64,000 nt of DNA from Priestia megaterium (GCF_009497655.1 NZ_CP023317.1:2695501-2759500); one strand, 5' to 3'. Shown: positions 16,561-27,415, counted from the stretch's first letter. Notes: generated by a model from the letters alone, not told the origin. Numbers and translations: made by a program.

Positions 16561-17394
16561 TTATCCTTTTACAGATCCTGATGAAAGCCCTGCAATAAAG
16601 TATTTTTGTAGCACTAAAAATAAAATGGTCATTGGAAGCATCGCAATGATTGCAGCTGCTCCTACTAAGCTAAGATTATTTTGATTTTCGGCAAAAAAGC
16701 TCGCTAACGTAACGGTTAATGTATGCATTTCCTTATCTTGAAGGAAGAAAATTGCAAACTGATAGTCGTTCCAAATATAGACGCTTGCAATAATTAAAAT
16801 AGACGCAGTGACAGGCTTTAGCAGCGGAAATACGATTTTAAAGAAAATCGTTAACGTGCCGGCCCCGTCGATTCTTGCTGCTTCCTCGAGCTCTTTAGAA
16901 ATAGTGGAGCGAATGAAGCTCGCATATAAAAAGATCGTTAGCGGCAAAAATGCTGCGACATTATTTAAAATAGCAATTTGATACGTGTTCATCATCCCCA
17001 TATTCACAACCATTTTGTACAGCGGAACTAGTGCTGTTAAAGGCGGTATTACCATCACGGCGATAAAGATAAAATAGACGTACTTATTTAGTTTCGTTTG
17101 GCGTCGCGCTAAAGGATACGCAGCCATTGATCCTAAAAAAATAAGCAGAATCGCCGAAACGAATGTAATGATAAATGTATTAACAAAAGAATTTCCTAAG
17201 TTCGCTTGCTCCCAAGCCGCTGTGAAATTTTCAAGGTGTATACTTTTTGGAAATACCCATTTTGAACTAAAATCCCCGGTTGCCTTTAAAGAAGTCGTAA
17301 CTAGAATATAAAAAGGGACAATATGAACGAGCGTTATACAAAGCGCTAGAAAGGTAAAAAATCGTTTTTTCCGTTTATTTGTATAGTCCATCAC
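16561..17394 (-). CDS. amyC: Sugar ABC transporter permease (AmyC/MelC type)
   Basis: 277 residues with six predicted membrane helices and the EAA loop ([20 protein letters not shown]) that contacts the ATPase, typical of MalG-type carbohydrate permeases. It overlaps the partner permease by four bases (ATGA) and precedes melA. The ATPase is not in the cluster, so a shared MsmX-type ATPase elsewhere probably drives it, as known for the B. subtilis system. Confidence 0.9.
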   Translation of the reverse strand: MMDYTNKRKKRFFTFLALCITLVHIVPFYILVTTSLKATGDFSSKWVFPKSIHLENFTAAWEQANLGNSFVNTFIITFVSAILLIFLGSMAAYPLARRQTKLNKYVYFIFIAVMVIPPLTALVPLYKMVVNMGMMNTYQIAILNNVAAFLPLTIFLYASFIRSTISKELEEAARIDGAGTLTIFFKIVFPLLKPVTASILIIASVYIWNDYQFAIFFLQDKEMHTLTVTLASFFAENQNNLSLVGAAAIIAMLPMTILFLVLQKYFIAGLSSGSVKG

Positions 17395-18332
17395 GCTTCT
17401 GTCTCCTTTCGCTTAAAGTACACAAGTGCTGATAAGCTAATGACTAAGATAATGAGCGCCATGCACACACCTTGAGTTGCAGCATAGCCGGCGTCTTGTC
17501 TTCTAAAATATAAATCATACATAAAAGTAGACATTGACTGCGATGCATCTCCAGGCCCTCCTCCTGTCAGCGCAACAATGACGTCAAACAGTTTTAAACC
17601 TCCGATAATATTTAAAACGACGTTAATTGTAATCGAAGGCATAAGCAGTGGAAGCGTGATGTTTTTAAACTGCTGAAGAGCCGATGCTCCGTCAAGCTGT
17701 GCCGCCTCGTAATAATCTTTTGAAATACTTTGCAGCCCCGCTAAATAAATAATCATCGCAATTCCAACGAATTGATACGTATTGACGAACACAATAATCC
17801 AAGAGTTAAGCTCCGGAGTCCCCAAAGCATTAATCTTCTCAAAGCCTAAAAATACAAGAAGGTCATTTAAAGCGCCTCCTTGGTAGGCAAAAAAGAAGTA
17901 CCAGATATACCCCATAATAATTGGGCTGATAATAACTGGAAGGTAGACAATTGTTCTTGTTACAGCTTTCATTTTAATGCTTTGATTGAGAAGCAAAGCA
18001 TACAACAAGCCAATAATGTTTTGGAAAATTGTACTGCCTATTCCGTAGAGCAGCGTATTTTTTATCACAAGCCAAGTCGTTGGGTCTGCAAGCAAACGTT
18101 TATACTGCTGGAGCCCAATCCAATCGTATGTTTGTGAAAATCCATTCCAATTAGTAAAGGAAAGTCTAATTCCGTTAATAAAAGGATAGATAATAAAAAC
18201 GGTGATAATTACTAAGCCGGGAAGGTACATCCACCATAAAGAAGACTCTGTTTTTAATTTTTTCTTTCGTTTTTCCGTATCTCTTACTACGGAAACCGAC
18301 TCTTTCCTGACTATTTCATTCATCGTGTTCAC
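17391..18332 (-). CDS. amyD: Sugar ABC transporter permease (AmyD/MelD type)
   Basis: 313 residues, six membrane helices after a charged N-terminus ([13 protein letters not shown]), with the EAA motif [20 protein letters not shown]. MalF-type half of the alpha-galactoside importer. Placed between the binding protein and the second permease. Confidence 0.9.
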   Translation of the reverse strand: MNTMNEIVRKESVSVVRDTEKRKKKLKTESSLWWMYLPGLVIITVFIIYPFINGIRLSFTNWNGFSQTYDWIGLQQYKRLLADPTTWLVIKNTLLYGIGSTIFQNIIGLLYALLLNQSIKMKAVTRTIVYLPVIISPIIMGYIWYFFFAYQGGALNDLLVFLGFEKINALGTPELNSWIIVFVNTYQFVGIAMIIYLAGLQSISKDYYEAAQLDGASALQQFKNITLPLLMPSITINVVLNIIGGLKLFDVIVALTGGGPGDASQSMSTFMYDLYFRRQDAGYAATQGVCMALIILVISLSALVYFKRKETEA

Positions 18333-18354
18333 TCCTATTTCAGCTTGTGTTGAA

Positions 18355-18384
18355 AAGAAGCAGAAGACTATCTCCCTGCTTCTT
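18355..18384 (-). promoter_or_regulatory. Intercistronic hairpin msmE-amyD
   Basis: AAGAAGCAG pairs with CTGCTTCTT just after the binding-protein gene, with four T behind it on the minus strand. It probably lowers read-through into the permeases or protects the msmE 3' end, giving more binding protein than permease. Confidence 0.65.
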
Positions 18385-18412
18385 AGCGAACAAGGAACTT
18401 TTGCACACTATT

Positions 18413-19672
18413 TTATTGTTTACTGAGACGCTTGTACTCTTTTTCCATCTCTTTTGATAATTGCTTTGGCGTTAAACTTCCCGCTAGCAATTCTTGACCT
18501 GTAGAAGACATCACTGCCCACATACCGCTCGGTAAATACTTTCGGTCGAAGTATGGCTCAACTTTAATATCGCTATACTTATCGTAGTATTCAGAGTAGT
18601 AGTTTTGGGTTTTATTGTTTGTCAGAGCCGATGCTGAAGACGTTCCTTCGGCAATCTTTTTGGCAACTTCCGGCTGTGACACAAATTCAATAAATTTTTT
18701 CGCTTCTTTAAGGTGCTTAGAATCCTTCCACGCAGCAAGGGTAAAGCGCTCTCCGCCAATCCAGCTTTGCGTGCCCCCTTTATGAATAGCAGGCACCGGT
18801 ACCGTTCCTACTTTTACTTCGGGATTTAATTCTGTTGCATCCGGTCCAAGAGATCCGCCCACAAATGTAAAAGCAATTTTATTTTGAGCCATTAATTCCG
18901 TTGCTTGAGATACTTTTGCGGTTAATACATCTTCATTCAGCAGCCCTTTTTTCTTCATTTCTGCCATTGTTTCCGCTAGAGGCGTATAGTTTGACCAATT
19001 GAATGTTCCTTTTTCTAACTGCTTAGCATAGTTCTTATTTTTTGCTGTAATAAGCTGAGGTGTAGCCAGCTGATCAAACACTTGAGCAATATTGCCATTT
19101 TCCCCTCCTGGAATCCATAGAGGCGCTACTTCTCCTTTGCTTTTCTTTTTTACTGTTTCTAACGCTGTTATAAATTCATCCATTGTGTTAGGAGGCTTTA
19201 TTCCGTATTTTTCTAACAGCGTCGCATTATAGCTAATTCCGTCTTTTGCTTGATTTAAAGGATACGCATACACTTTGCCGCTTTTATCTTTTAAAATTTG
19301 ATTTAGCGCCGGATCCAAATGCTGAACCCAATCCATATCTTTTAAATCTGCTACATACTCCCCGTAGCGAAGCTGAGACCAGCCGTGCGTATCAAATAAA
19401 TCCGGCATATCATTTGCACCCATTTTCACACGAAGCATATCTTCATAGCCGTTACCCGGAAAATTTGCATCAATTTTAATATCTGGATTTTGTTTTTCAA
19501 ATTCTGCAATCGCGTTTTGAAGCGCTTTTCTCTCGCCTTTATTACTCATCGTAGAAAAAAGCGTTAACGTTGTTTTCCCATTTCCGCCTGTTGCTGCTTC
19601 TTTATTTCCGCAGCCTGCTGCCACAACAGAAAAGACTAGTAATAGAACGAAAAGATACGTAAGCTTTTTCAT
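18413..19672 (-). CDS. msmE: Alpha-galactoside-binding lipoprotein (MsmE/MelE)
   Basis: 419 residues. The signal peptide ends in a lipobox (VVAAGCGN, cysteine 21), so it is tethered to the outer face of the membrane. The body is a family 1 extracellular solute-binding protein (TTLTLFSTMSNKGERKALQN start, then EFVSQPEVAKKIAEG near the end). It delivers melibiose/raffinose-type sugars to AmyC/AmyD. First structural gene behind a palindromic operator. Confidence 0.9.
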   Translation of the reverse strand: MKKLTYLFVLLLVFSVVAAGCGNKEAATGGNGKTTLTLFSTMSNKGERKALQNAIAEFEKQNPDIKIDANFPGNGYEDMLRVKMGANDMPDLFDTHGWSQLRYGEYVADLKDMDWVQHLDPALNQILKDKSGKVYAYPLNQAKDGISYNATLLEKYGIKPPNTMDEFITALETVKKKSKGEVAPLWIPGGENGNIAQVFDQLATPQLITAKNKNYAKQLEKGTFNWSNYTPLAETMAEMKKKGLLNEDVLTAKVSQATELMAQNKIAFTFVGGSLGPDATELNPEVKVGTVPVPAIHKGGTQSWIGGERFTLAAWKDSKHLKEAKKFIEFVSQPEVAKKIAEGTSSASALTNNKTQNYYSEYYDKYSDIKVEPYFDRKYLPSGMWAVMSSTGQELLAGSLTPKQLSKEMEKEYKRLSKQ

Positions 19673-19706
19673 TTATCTTTTTTCCCCCTTATACTCTATC
19701 AAGACA

Positions 19707-19743
19707 TAAATAACTGAATATTCAGTTATTTACACATAGACAA
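19707..19743 (-). promoter_or_regulatory. msmE promoter with 26-bp perfect palindrome
   Basis: A perfect inverted repeat runs 19707-19732, centred on GAATATTC (half site ACTGAAT). On the minus strand TTGTCT (19743-19738), 17 bases and TATTCA (19720-19715) form a plausible promoter whose -10 box lies inside the palindrome, so a bound repressor such as MsmR would block it. The binding protein is inferred. Confidence 0.65.
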
Positions 19744-19803
19744 ATTCATTGCACAACGAAATAAAGTCACTTATAATTTAATCCTATACTTTTACAAAGG
19801 TTC

Positions 19804-19880
19804 AAAGAGTCCTAGAGATGAAAAAGCTTTTTCATTTACATACTTATCTGCCAATAAGTATGTAGTTTCTAGGGCTTTTT
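19804..19880. ncRNA. Three-way-junction inverted repeat between msmR and msmE
   Basis: An outer helix (19804-19816 with 19868-19880, 13 pairs including two G-U) encloses two hairpins: a palindrome at 19818-19835 (ATGAAA...TTTCAT) and an 11-pair stem at 19837-19864 with loop CTGCCA. On the plus strand it ends in GGGCTTTTT like a terminator, yet no plus-strand gene precedes it. It may terminate msmR or be a small RNA; neither is shown. Confidence 0.5.
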
Positions 19881-19983
19881 AACCTGCCTTTTTTATGTTT
19901 TTTTCTATTTTTCTTCCCCCTTATCACTCTTTATGTATGAATTCTTCTTTTCTATCACCCCCTTTCGAGTTATAGCTTTTAGG

Positions 19984-21351
<1,368 letters not shown>

Positions 21352-22107
21352 ATGATTAGCAAACATTCTTATTTTCAACAATGTCTGCCTGCCCTTCAAC
21401 AATTGCATAACATGAATTTCACGAAAGAACAGCTGTTGCAAAAAGACTTTTTAATCGGTCAAGAAAAGGAACTAAGCATGTACTACTCACCCCATAACGA
21501 TTACATAAATCCAGACGCTCATATTATTATTGCCGGCATCACACCAGGGTGGTTTCAAATGAAAACTGCTTTTAAACAATGTGTTTCCAGCCTGTCCCAT
21601 CATCAGCCGCTTAAACAAGTACTGTACGAAACAAAAAAAGCTGCTAGCTTTAGCGGAACGATGAGAGTCAATTTAATAGACATGTTAGACAGGTGCGGCG
21701 TTCAAAAAGCGATCGGTATGGACAGTGCCGCTGAGTTATTTGCTTCACAGCGAGATATGCTGCATACAACGTCCGTATTAAAGTATCCTGTGTTTTACAA
21801 AGGGAAAAACTATACGGGTCATCAGCCGCCAATTAAACGATCAGCGCTTCTTTCACACTATGCTTTTGAAGTGTTTCCACAGGAATTGAACGAAATAAAG
21901 AATCCGTGCTTAATCGTTCCGCTAGGAAAAGCAGTTGAAAATGTTTTAAGAAAACTTTCGCGTGAACCTTCGTTTTCTCGGCATACGTATTTATTTGGCT
22001 TTCCTCATCCATCCGGAGCAAACGGACATCGAAAACGGATATTTGAAGAACACCTAAGTGAATTTATGGAAATTGTTGAGGGGTGGGCTGTAAACAGAAA
22101 GAGTTGA
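21352..22107 (+). CDS. Uracil-DNA-glycosylase-like protein
   Basis: 251 residues. Two separated motifs fit the uracil-DNA glycosylase superfamily: IIIAGITPGWFQM near residue 60 (the G-x-x-PG water-activating loop) and FGFPHPSGANGHR near 225 (the HPS DNA-intercalation loop). The rest does not look like the classical Ung or MUG. It may be a DNA-repair or nucleoside-binding relative. Starts at ATG behind GGAAAGAGAG; ends inside a terminator palindrome shared with the next gene. Confidence 0.6.
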   Translation: MISKHSYFQQCLPALQQLHNMNFTKEQLLQKDFLIGQEKELSMYYSPHNDYINPDAHIIIAGITPGWFQMKTAFKQCVSSLSHHQPLKQVLYETKKAASFSGTMRVNLIDMLDRCGVQKAIGMDSAAELFASQRDMLHTTSVLKYPVFYKGKNYTGHQPPIKRSALLSHYAFEVFPQELNEIKNPCLIVPLGKAVENVLRKLSREPSFSRHTYLFGFPHPSGANGHRKRIFEEHLSEFMEIVEGWAVNRKS

Positions 22108-22134
22108 AAACAACCTTTAGCTCTTTCTGTTTAC
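22090..22134. terminator. Convergent terminator encoding both protein ends
   Basis: GTAAACAGAAAGAG (22090-22103) is perfectly complementary to 22121-22134. Each arm is coding: the plus-strand gene and the minus-strand gene both end in VNRKS. The loop holds both stop codons. Confidence 0.85.
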
Positions 22135-22332
22135 AACATCTCCTTCTTTTTCTTCTAGTTCTCGTTCATTTTGTTCTTCGTGAAACTCTTCTTCTGTTTG
22201 TGCAGCAAGATAATCAAACGGCGTATAGTAATTACGGGGAAGCTTTCGATGCCAAACTGTTTTAACAATAATAATCATCAACGGAATACTCACTATTAGA
22301 ATAGCTGCTAAAACTAGTAGCGAAAAAATCAT
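22117..22332 (-). CDS. DUF3951 small membrane protein
   Basis: 71 residues: one N-terminal membrane helix (LLVLAAILIVSIPLMIIIVK), then NYYTPFDYLAAQTEEEFHEE, the signature of DUF3951 proteins, and an acidic tail. Function unknown. Convergent with the glycosylase-like gene. Confidence 0.75.
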   Translation of the reverse strand: MIFSLLVLAAILIVSIPLMIIIVKTVWHRKLPRNYYTPFDYLAAQTEEEFHEEQNERELEEKEGDVVNRKS

Positions 22333-22408
22333 AAATTATTTCCTCCTGCTTTATAAACCGTTCCTCCTGGAACAACAAAACGGATACCCTACACCCATTC
22401 ACTTATAT

Positions 22409-22864
22409 TCAATCTACATTTACTGTCATCAGTATACGAGATTCATGAGTAACAAAACCGTTCTTTTTAAAAAAACGTTCTGGTTTGCCTTTGCCTCTTT
22501 CAGTAGACACATAGACTTCTTTCACTTCTTTTTGTATAAGTAACTCGTTAAGGAAAGATAAAAGACTCGTTCCTATGCCAGTTTGCTGAGTGCTGCTTAA
22601 CACACAAATTTCATTTACATAAAACGTCTTATAGTTCGCCCACTGTTCTTCATTTCCTACTATAAATCCTATGAGTTTATTATTTTCACTGTGAGAGTAA
22701 CCTATCCCTATGTAACCTGGAGTTTTACTGATATCGTATAAACGAGCATAAGCAGTGTTTATACTCCAAGGCTCATTCCACGGTGACCCACTAAAAACAT
22801 TTGTATAGATGATTGCTGCTTCTTCTAATTCTTTATCGGTTAGTAAACGAACTTGACTTTTCAT
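22409..22864 (-). CDS. GNAT acetyltransferase
   Basis: About 151 residues from ATG 22864 (GGGGAG five bases upstream). The core EICVLSSTQQTGIGTSLLSF carries the acetyl-CoA loop of GNAT enzymes (Q-x-x-G-I/G-T). The substrate is unknown. Follows the HAD gene by 16 bases, so likely cotranscribed. Confidence 0.8.
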   Translation of the reverse strand: MKSQVRLLTDKELEEAAIIYTNVFSGSPWNEPWSINTAYARLYDISKTPGYIGIGYSHSENNKLIGFIVGNEEQWANYKTFYVNEICVLSSTQQTGIGTSLLSFLNELLIQKEVKEVYVSTERGKGKPERFFKKNGFVTHESRILMTVNVD

Positions 22865-22880
22865 CATTGCTCCCCTTTTC

Positions 22881-23555
22881 TCAACAGGTCTCTTGAAACT
22901 CATTCATAACGTTCAATAGTTCTTTTAAATCCTCTATTATATATGAATCTGTAAAACTTCCGTCAAAGAAAGCGCCTTTTTTCCATACAGCATGCATGCC
23001 CGCGCCTCTTGCGCCAAGCACATCATTTTCTGGATGATCCCCGATGTATACACTTTCTTCAGCCGACACATCAAGCGCTTTTAATGCTCGCAAAAAGATA
23101 TCTTTATGCGGTTTTTTAATGCCTTCTTGTTCGGAAACAAGTATGGTATCAAAATAGTGATCAATTCCAAGCGCCTTAATATTCATCCACTGAAAGTCCG
23201 TAAAACCATTTGTGATCATGCCTAGTAACAACCCTTTTTTCTTTAGCTCTTTTAGTACATCCTCCATATGTAAAAACGGAACGCAGTGAGCTGGAAAATA
23301 GTGAAGGTAATCATCTAGCATCTCCTCCCACGTCAGATTCGAAAGATCATATTCGTTCAAAAGCTGCTCATATACTTTATCTTTCCATACGTAGCCTTTT
23401 TGATCTAACTCAATAAATCTAGATGTGTACTCTTGCTTCGGTATGAGTGCTAGTTCTTCACTATATCTCTCGTACTGATCTTGAATAAAAAGCTTTAGTG
23501 AACTGTCTCGGTCTAATAGTGTCCCATCTAAATCAAAAATGACGGCTTTAATCAT
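22881..23555 (-). CDS. HAD-family phosphatase
   Basis: 224 residues with all HAD motifs in order: FDLDGTLLDRD (nucleophile Asp), ITNGF (motif II), a lysine in KKPHKD, and YIGDHPENDVLGARGAG (motif IV). The cap at 15-80 is helical (C1 type). Probably acts on a small phosphorylated metabolite. First gene of a two-gene unit. Confidence 0.88.
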   Translation of the reverse strand: MIKAVIFDLDGTLLDRDSSLKLFIQDQYERYSEELALIPKQEYTSRFIELDQKGYVWKDKVYEQLLNEYDLSNLTWEEMLDDYLHYFPAHCVPFLHMEDVLKELKKKGLLLGMITNGFTDFQWMNIKALGIDHYFDTILVSEQEGIKKPHKDIFLRALKALDVSAEESVYIGDHPENDVLGARGAGMHAVWKKGAFFDGSFTDSYIIEDLKELLNVMNEFQETC

Positions 23556-23647
23556 GATTTTCCTCCTTTATATATAAATCATTCCAGCGATTGGTTAATT
23601 ATAACATTTATAGCTAGACAGCTAACTAGATTTAATTCTTTCCTATA

Positions 23648-23679
23648 AAAAAGGAGACCTCTTGTTTGGACTCCTTTTT
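23648..23679 (-). terminator. Terminator after alpha/beta hydrolase
   Basis: AAAAAGGAG pairs with CTCCTTTTT around fourteen bases, just past the hydrolase stop. Confidence 0.75.
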
Positions 23680-23689
23680 CTTATATCCT

Positions 23690-24676
23690 TTATTTCCTTG
23701 TACTTGAATTAATAGATGTATCTATAAAATCATTTACATATTTGCTTATTTCTCTGTACTTCGTCCAGTGTAAATAGTGATGACCTTGTAAAACAACTAG
23801 TTTTTGCGACGATACGTGACTTAATTGATTTTGGTAAAACGTAATATTTGATTTTCCTTCTTTTGCTTCTTTATCTATTTTTCTAGTAAAAATCATTACG
23901 GGCATTTTTGAAGGAAACGACATATCGAGAGTTTTATTTATATTGTTGTTCAGCTCTTTTGCTTCATCAATGACGTTTTTGTTGTAGCCTTTCCAGCTGG
24001 AGATTGCTTTTGTCATTTTTAAATTTTTTGCTGTATACGTTCCTTCTTCGGCTAGCGGTAGATACTGATTAGGACTAGTAAGCAGGGCTAAGCGCGCAAG
24101 TCCACTTGGCGCTAAAACACTCATCAAACTTGGTATATTCGGCGTTTCTTCTTTAAAATAATCCAGCGCTTTTGGCAACGTAGGGTCTATTCCAATAATT
24201 GCTTTTACTTCATCTGGATATTTATTAGCGTAATACATGCTGTACACGCCAGAAACTGAATGCGGCATTAATATATACGGACCCTTTATATTCGATTTTT
24301 GCAAAGCTTCTCTCATTTCGCTTACACTATTTTCTACCGTACGTTTTTTATTCGTAGTGTCACTCCATCCGTATCCAAATGGTTCTACTACCACAACTTT
24401 ATTATCCTTCGACAGTTCATTTACTAAAGGTTCAAAATCCAGTGCAGGCGCAGTCGTTCCTAGGCCGGTTAGTAGTACAATCGTATTTTCCCCTTTACCT
24501 TTTGTATATACATGAATATCTCTGCCATCAACCTCTACTAATTGACCAATAGGCGGGTACTTTTTCTTTTCTACTGCCGTCATTACTTGATTCGTTACAA
24601 CCCAAATGATGCATATCCCTAAAATAGCTACTATCATGTTTCGTAAAATTCTCAAGAACCTAAACTTTTTTTGCAC
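23690..24676 (-). CDS. Membrane-anchored alpha/beta hydrolase
   Basis: 328 residues. A membrane helix near residues 12-32 anchors the protein with its hydrolase domain outside. The fold shows GLGTT (oxyanion region), PHSVSGVYS as nucleophile elbow (Ser in H-S-V-S-G), and GHHYLHW with the catalytic His near the end. Substrate unknown. The leader holds an inverted repeat (24694-24706 with 24740-24753), whose role is unclear. Confidence 0.8.
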   Translation of the reverse strand: MQKKFRFLRILRNMIVAILGICIIWVVTNQVMTAVEKKKYPPIGQLVEVDGRDIHVYTKGKGENTIVLLTGLGTTAPALDFEPLVNELSKDNKVVVVEPFGYGWSDTTNKKRTVENSVSEMREALQKSNIKGPYILMPHSVSGVYSMYYANKYPDEVKAIIGIDPTLPKALDYFKEETPNIPSLMSVLAPSGLARLALLTSPNQYLPLAEEGTYTAKNLKMTKAISSWKGYNKNVIDEAKELNNNINKTLDMSFPSKMPVMIFTRKIDKEAKEGKSNITFYQNQLSHVSSQKLVVLQGHHYLHWTKYREISKYVNDFIDTSINSSTRK

Positions 24677-24840
24677 GTTTACCTCTCCTTTCCGTAAGTA
24701 GCAGTTAGTAAGCCGACGAGAATGCTAGAGAATCTTTGGAACTGCTTACTTACTATGACGCTTCAGAAAACGTTTAGTTCTATTTCCTATATAAAATTTA
24801 AAAGAATGATAGCAGCTTACTTCAGCACTAAACGAAAAAA

Positions 24841-24868
24841 AGGCCTCTTCTTATGGAAGAGACCTTTT
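24841..24868 (-). terminator. Terminator of the glycerate operon
   Basis: AGGcCTCTTC with GAAGAGaCCT around TTAT, flanked by A and T runs, just past glycerate kinase. Confidence 0.75.
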
Positions 24869-24908
24869 ACTATTTATTAAAAAAAGAACAATAAAAACTG
24901 TAACTTCT

Positions 24909-26045
24909 TCACTTGATGCCTAAGCGTATAACTGACGCTACGTTTTTAGCCGTTCTTTCAATGTTTTCACTCGCTTTTTCCAGCGCTTCTGACAGATCGA
25001 CCGCTCCGGGCACGACGCTGAATAACGCAGAAATACCATGTTCATATACAGCTTCGCTTCCCGTTCCAATGCTCCCTGCTATCGCTATCACCGGAACGCT
25101 ATGCTTTTTTGCTGTTTTGGCTACGCCAATGGGTGTTTTTCCGTAAATGGTTTGTCCATCTATTCTTCCTTCACCGGTAATGACAAGATCGGCATTTTTA
25201 ATATAGCTTTCTAGCTGAGTTGCTTTAATGACGATGTCTACACCTGGCTTTAACCCCGCAGATAAAAATGCCAGCAGGCCGCCTCCTAGTCCTCCTGCCG
25301 CTCCGGCACCAGGAATACTTTGAATATGAATACCCATTTCTTTTCCAACAATCGCTGCGTAATGAGCTAAATTACGGTCAAGCTGTTTAACCATATCAGG
25401 AGTCGCACCTTTTTGAGGACCAAACACAGCGGATGCTCCGGTTTCACCCGTTAACGGATTGTCTACGTCGCACGCCACTTCTACTTTGACTTCAGCAAGC
25501 CGAGAATCCAAGTTTGTCAGATCGATAGAGGCTAACTGATCTAAACTGCCTCCTCCTTCTTTAATTTCTGCTCCGTTAGCATCAAGAAGCTTTGCCCCTA
25601 AAGCTTTTGCCATACCAGTTCCTCCATCATTTGTAGCACTTCCTCCGATGCCAATGATGATATGCTTTACTTTGTGATCTAACGCTTTAAGAATGAGCTC
25701 GCCGGTTCCTCGCGTTGTTGTGATAAGCGGGTTTCGTTTATCGACAGGGACATGATGAAGACCTGAAGCGGCTGCCATTTCAATAACAGCCGTGTTGCCG
25801 TCTCCAAGAATTCCGTAAAAAGCTTCCACCTCTTTACCTAAAGGTCCGGTTACTCGCGCTTGTATAATATCTCCACCCGTTGCGTCTACAAGCGACTGAA
25901 CAGTTCCTTCTCCTCCATCTGCCATAGGTACTTTACTAATCTCCGCGTCTGGAAAATGGGCTTTTATTCCTTTTTCAACCGCTTCACAAACATGCAAAGC
26001 CGTTAAGCTTTCTTTAAATGAATCCGGTGCAATCACAATTTTCAT
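24909..26045 (-). CDS. glxK: Glycerate kinase
   Basis: 378 residues with the type I glycerate kinase pattern: MKIVIAPDSFKESLTA start, PMADGGEGTV, GIGGSATNDGGTGMAKALG, and GEGRIDGQTIYGKTP. It phosphorylates glycerate with ATP (2- or 3-phosphoglycerate product), feeding glycolysis. Cotranscribed with a GntP permease 20 bases upstream, so the pair imports and phosphorylates glycerate or a related sugar acid. Confidence 0.9.
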   Translation of the reverse strand: MKIVIAPDSFKESLTALHVCEAVEKGIKAHFPDAEISKVPMADGGEGTVQSLVDATGGDIIQARVTGPLGKEVEAFYGILGDGNTAVIEMAAASGLHHVPVDKRNPLITTTRGTGELILKALDHKVKHIIIGIGGSATNDGGTGMAKALGAKLLDANGAEIKEGGGSLDQLASIDLTNLDSRLAEVKVEVACDVDNPLTGETGASAVFGPQKGATPDMVKQLDRNLAHYAAIVGKEMGIHIQSIPGAGAAGGLGGGLLAFLSAGLKPGVDIVIKATQLESYIKNADLVITGEGRIDGQTIYGKTPIGVAKTAKKHSVPVIAIAGSIGTGSEAVYEHGISALFSVVPGAVDLSEALEKASENIERTAKNVASVIRLGIK

Positions 26046-26065
26046 AGAAACACTCCTTTTTGTTT

Positions 26066-27334
26066 TTACCCGTATAGCTTTAATACACCAAATATAAGCG
26101 TGGATACAATTGCCATAATGAGTCCAATCAGCGATTCATAAGGGATTAATTTTAAACGTTCTTTTATTTTCATATTTACACTTCCGCCCGTTGCGTGGAA
26201 AAAGCTTCCGTGCGGAAGGTGATCAAGTACGGTTGCTCCAGCATGAACCATAGCAGCCCCGGCTAAAGCAGAAACGCCTAGCTCTAAAATCGTCGATCCA
26301 AAAACTTGGCTTGCGACTGCTGTTCCTGCCGTTGTCGAAGCCGTTGCGGCTGACATAAAAATACCTGAAACCGGTGCTAAAACATAAGCAGGCAACCCAA
26401 TGGCAGACAAGCCTTGAATGATCACGTCTTTTAGCTGAGAGTTAGCAATGATTCCTGCTAATGTCCCCGTTCCAAGCAGCATAATGGCTACACCTGACAT
26501 TTTCCCTAACCCTGAAATAGCGTATGTATTAAGCTGTTTTCCTTTTTTCATCACAATGGCACCAACAATCCCTCCTGCGGGAAGAGCAACCATCGGATCA
26601 ACATTAATATCAAAAAGCGGACGCAGCGCCAGCAGGACGATGGTAACGATTGGCGCTATGATGGCTGTTAAAAACAGCGGCAAGCTGCTTGCATCCACTG
26701 TATCTATTTCTTCAGCTTGAACCATTGTTCCTTTTTTCACTAATCGTTTGGCTACTACATAAGTAGCTGCTACGCCGAATATAGCGGGAATAATCCCTGC
26801 GGCCATAACGGATGTAAGCGGAATATTAAATGCATCTGAAGCAGCAATGGCGTTAGGATTAGGAGACATTAAATTCCCTGCCTTTCCTCCTCCGATCATT
26901 GCTAGTAAAATAGCAGGCTTTGACATACCCGTACGTTTCGCAATAGCTAAAGCAATAGGGGCTACTGTGATCACAGCAACATCAACAAACACGCCTACTG
27001 TCGTAAGAATAAGTGTGGCTAGCGCTAGAGCTAAAAGTGCTTTTGTTTCCCCGAGTTTTTTTACAATGGTTTCTGCTATAACCGCTGCAGCACCTGATTC
27101 TATTAATACGCCGGCTAATACCCCAGCTGCAAGAATCCGCAGCACTGCAGGAATGATGCCTTGCGCTCCTTCAATCATTAAAGTAACGGTATCAGCAATA
27201 TTAACTCCGCCTATCAGTCCTCCTATTAAAGCTCCGGCTATCATTCCGTATGCAGGAGCCACTTTCTTTAAGATTAATATAATGGCAATTACTAATGCAC
27301 AAATCGCGCCTAATGCGCTTACTTGAACGTCCAT
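26066..27334 (-). CDS. GntP-family sugar-acid permease
   Basis: 422 residues with about 12 membrane helices and the GntP hallmarks (GGKAGNLMSPNPNAIAASDA and HAGATVLDHLPHGSFFHATG). GntP proteins take up gluconate and related acids with protons; beside glycerate kinase, glycerate is the likely substrate. Preceded by a possible cre site. Confidence 0.88.
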   Translation of the reverse strand: MDVQVSALGAICALVIAIILILKKVAPAYGMIAGALIGGLIGGVNIADTVTLMIEGAQGIIPAVLRILAAGVLAGVLIESGAAAVIAETIVKKLGETKALLALALATLILTTVGVFVDVAVITVAPIALAIAKRTGMSKPAILLAMIGGGKAGNLMSPNPNAIAASDAFNIPLTSVMAAGIIPAIFGVAATYVVAKRLVKKGTMVQAEEIDTVDASSLPLFLTAIIAPIVTIVLLALRPLFDINVDPMVALPAGGIVGAIVMKKGKQLNTYAISGLGKMSGVAIMLLGTGTLAGIIANSQLKDVIIQGLSAIGLPAYVLAPVSGIFMSAATASTTAGTAVASQVFGSTILELGVSALAGAAMVHAGATVLDHLPHGSFFHATGGSVNMKIKERLKLIPYESLIGLIMAIVSTLIFGVLKLYG

Positions 27335-27375
27335 AAAGCATCCCCTTTCTTATTTCTTCTATCCCCAGTGCTAAT

Positions 27376-27389
27376 TGTAAGCGCTACCT
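27376..27389 (-). promoter_or_regulatory. Possible cre site before gntP
   Basis: AGGTAGCGCTTACA on the minus strand matches the catabolite-control consensus at 12 of 14 positions and lies about 42 bases before the permease start, suggesting CcpA repression on preferred sugars. Confidence 0.45.
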
Positions 27390-27415
27390 TTAATTCTTTC
27401 ATTAGTCATTTCAAC

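Noticed and set aside
24694-24753. Long inverted repeat before the alpha/beta hydrolase as a riboswitch
   Set aside because: It pairs well, but no conserved riboswitch core or terminator is attached; noted only in the gene entry.
26847-27326. 159-codon plus-strand frame
   Set aside because: Opposite the GntP permease; alanine/isoleucine-rich shadow.
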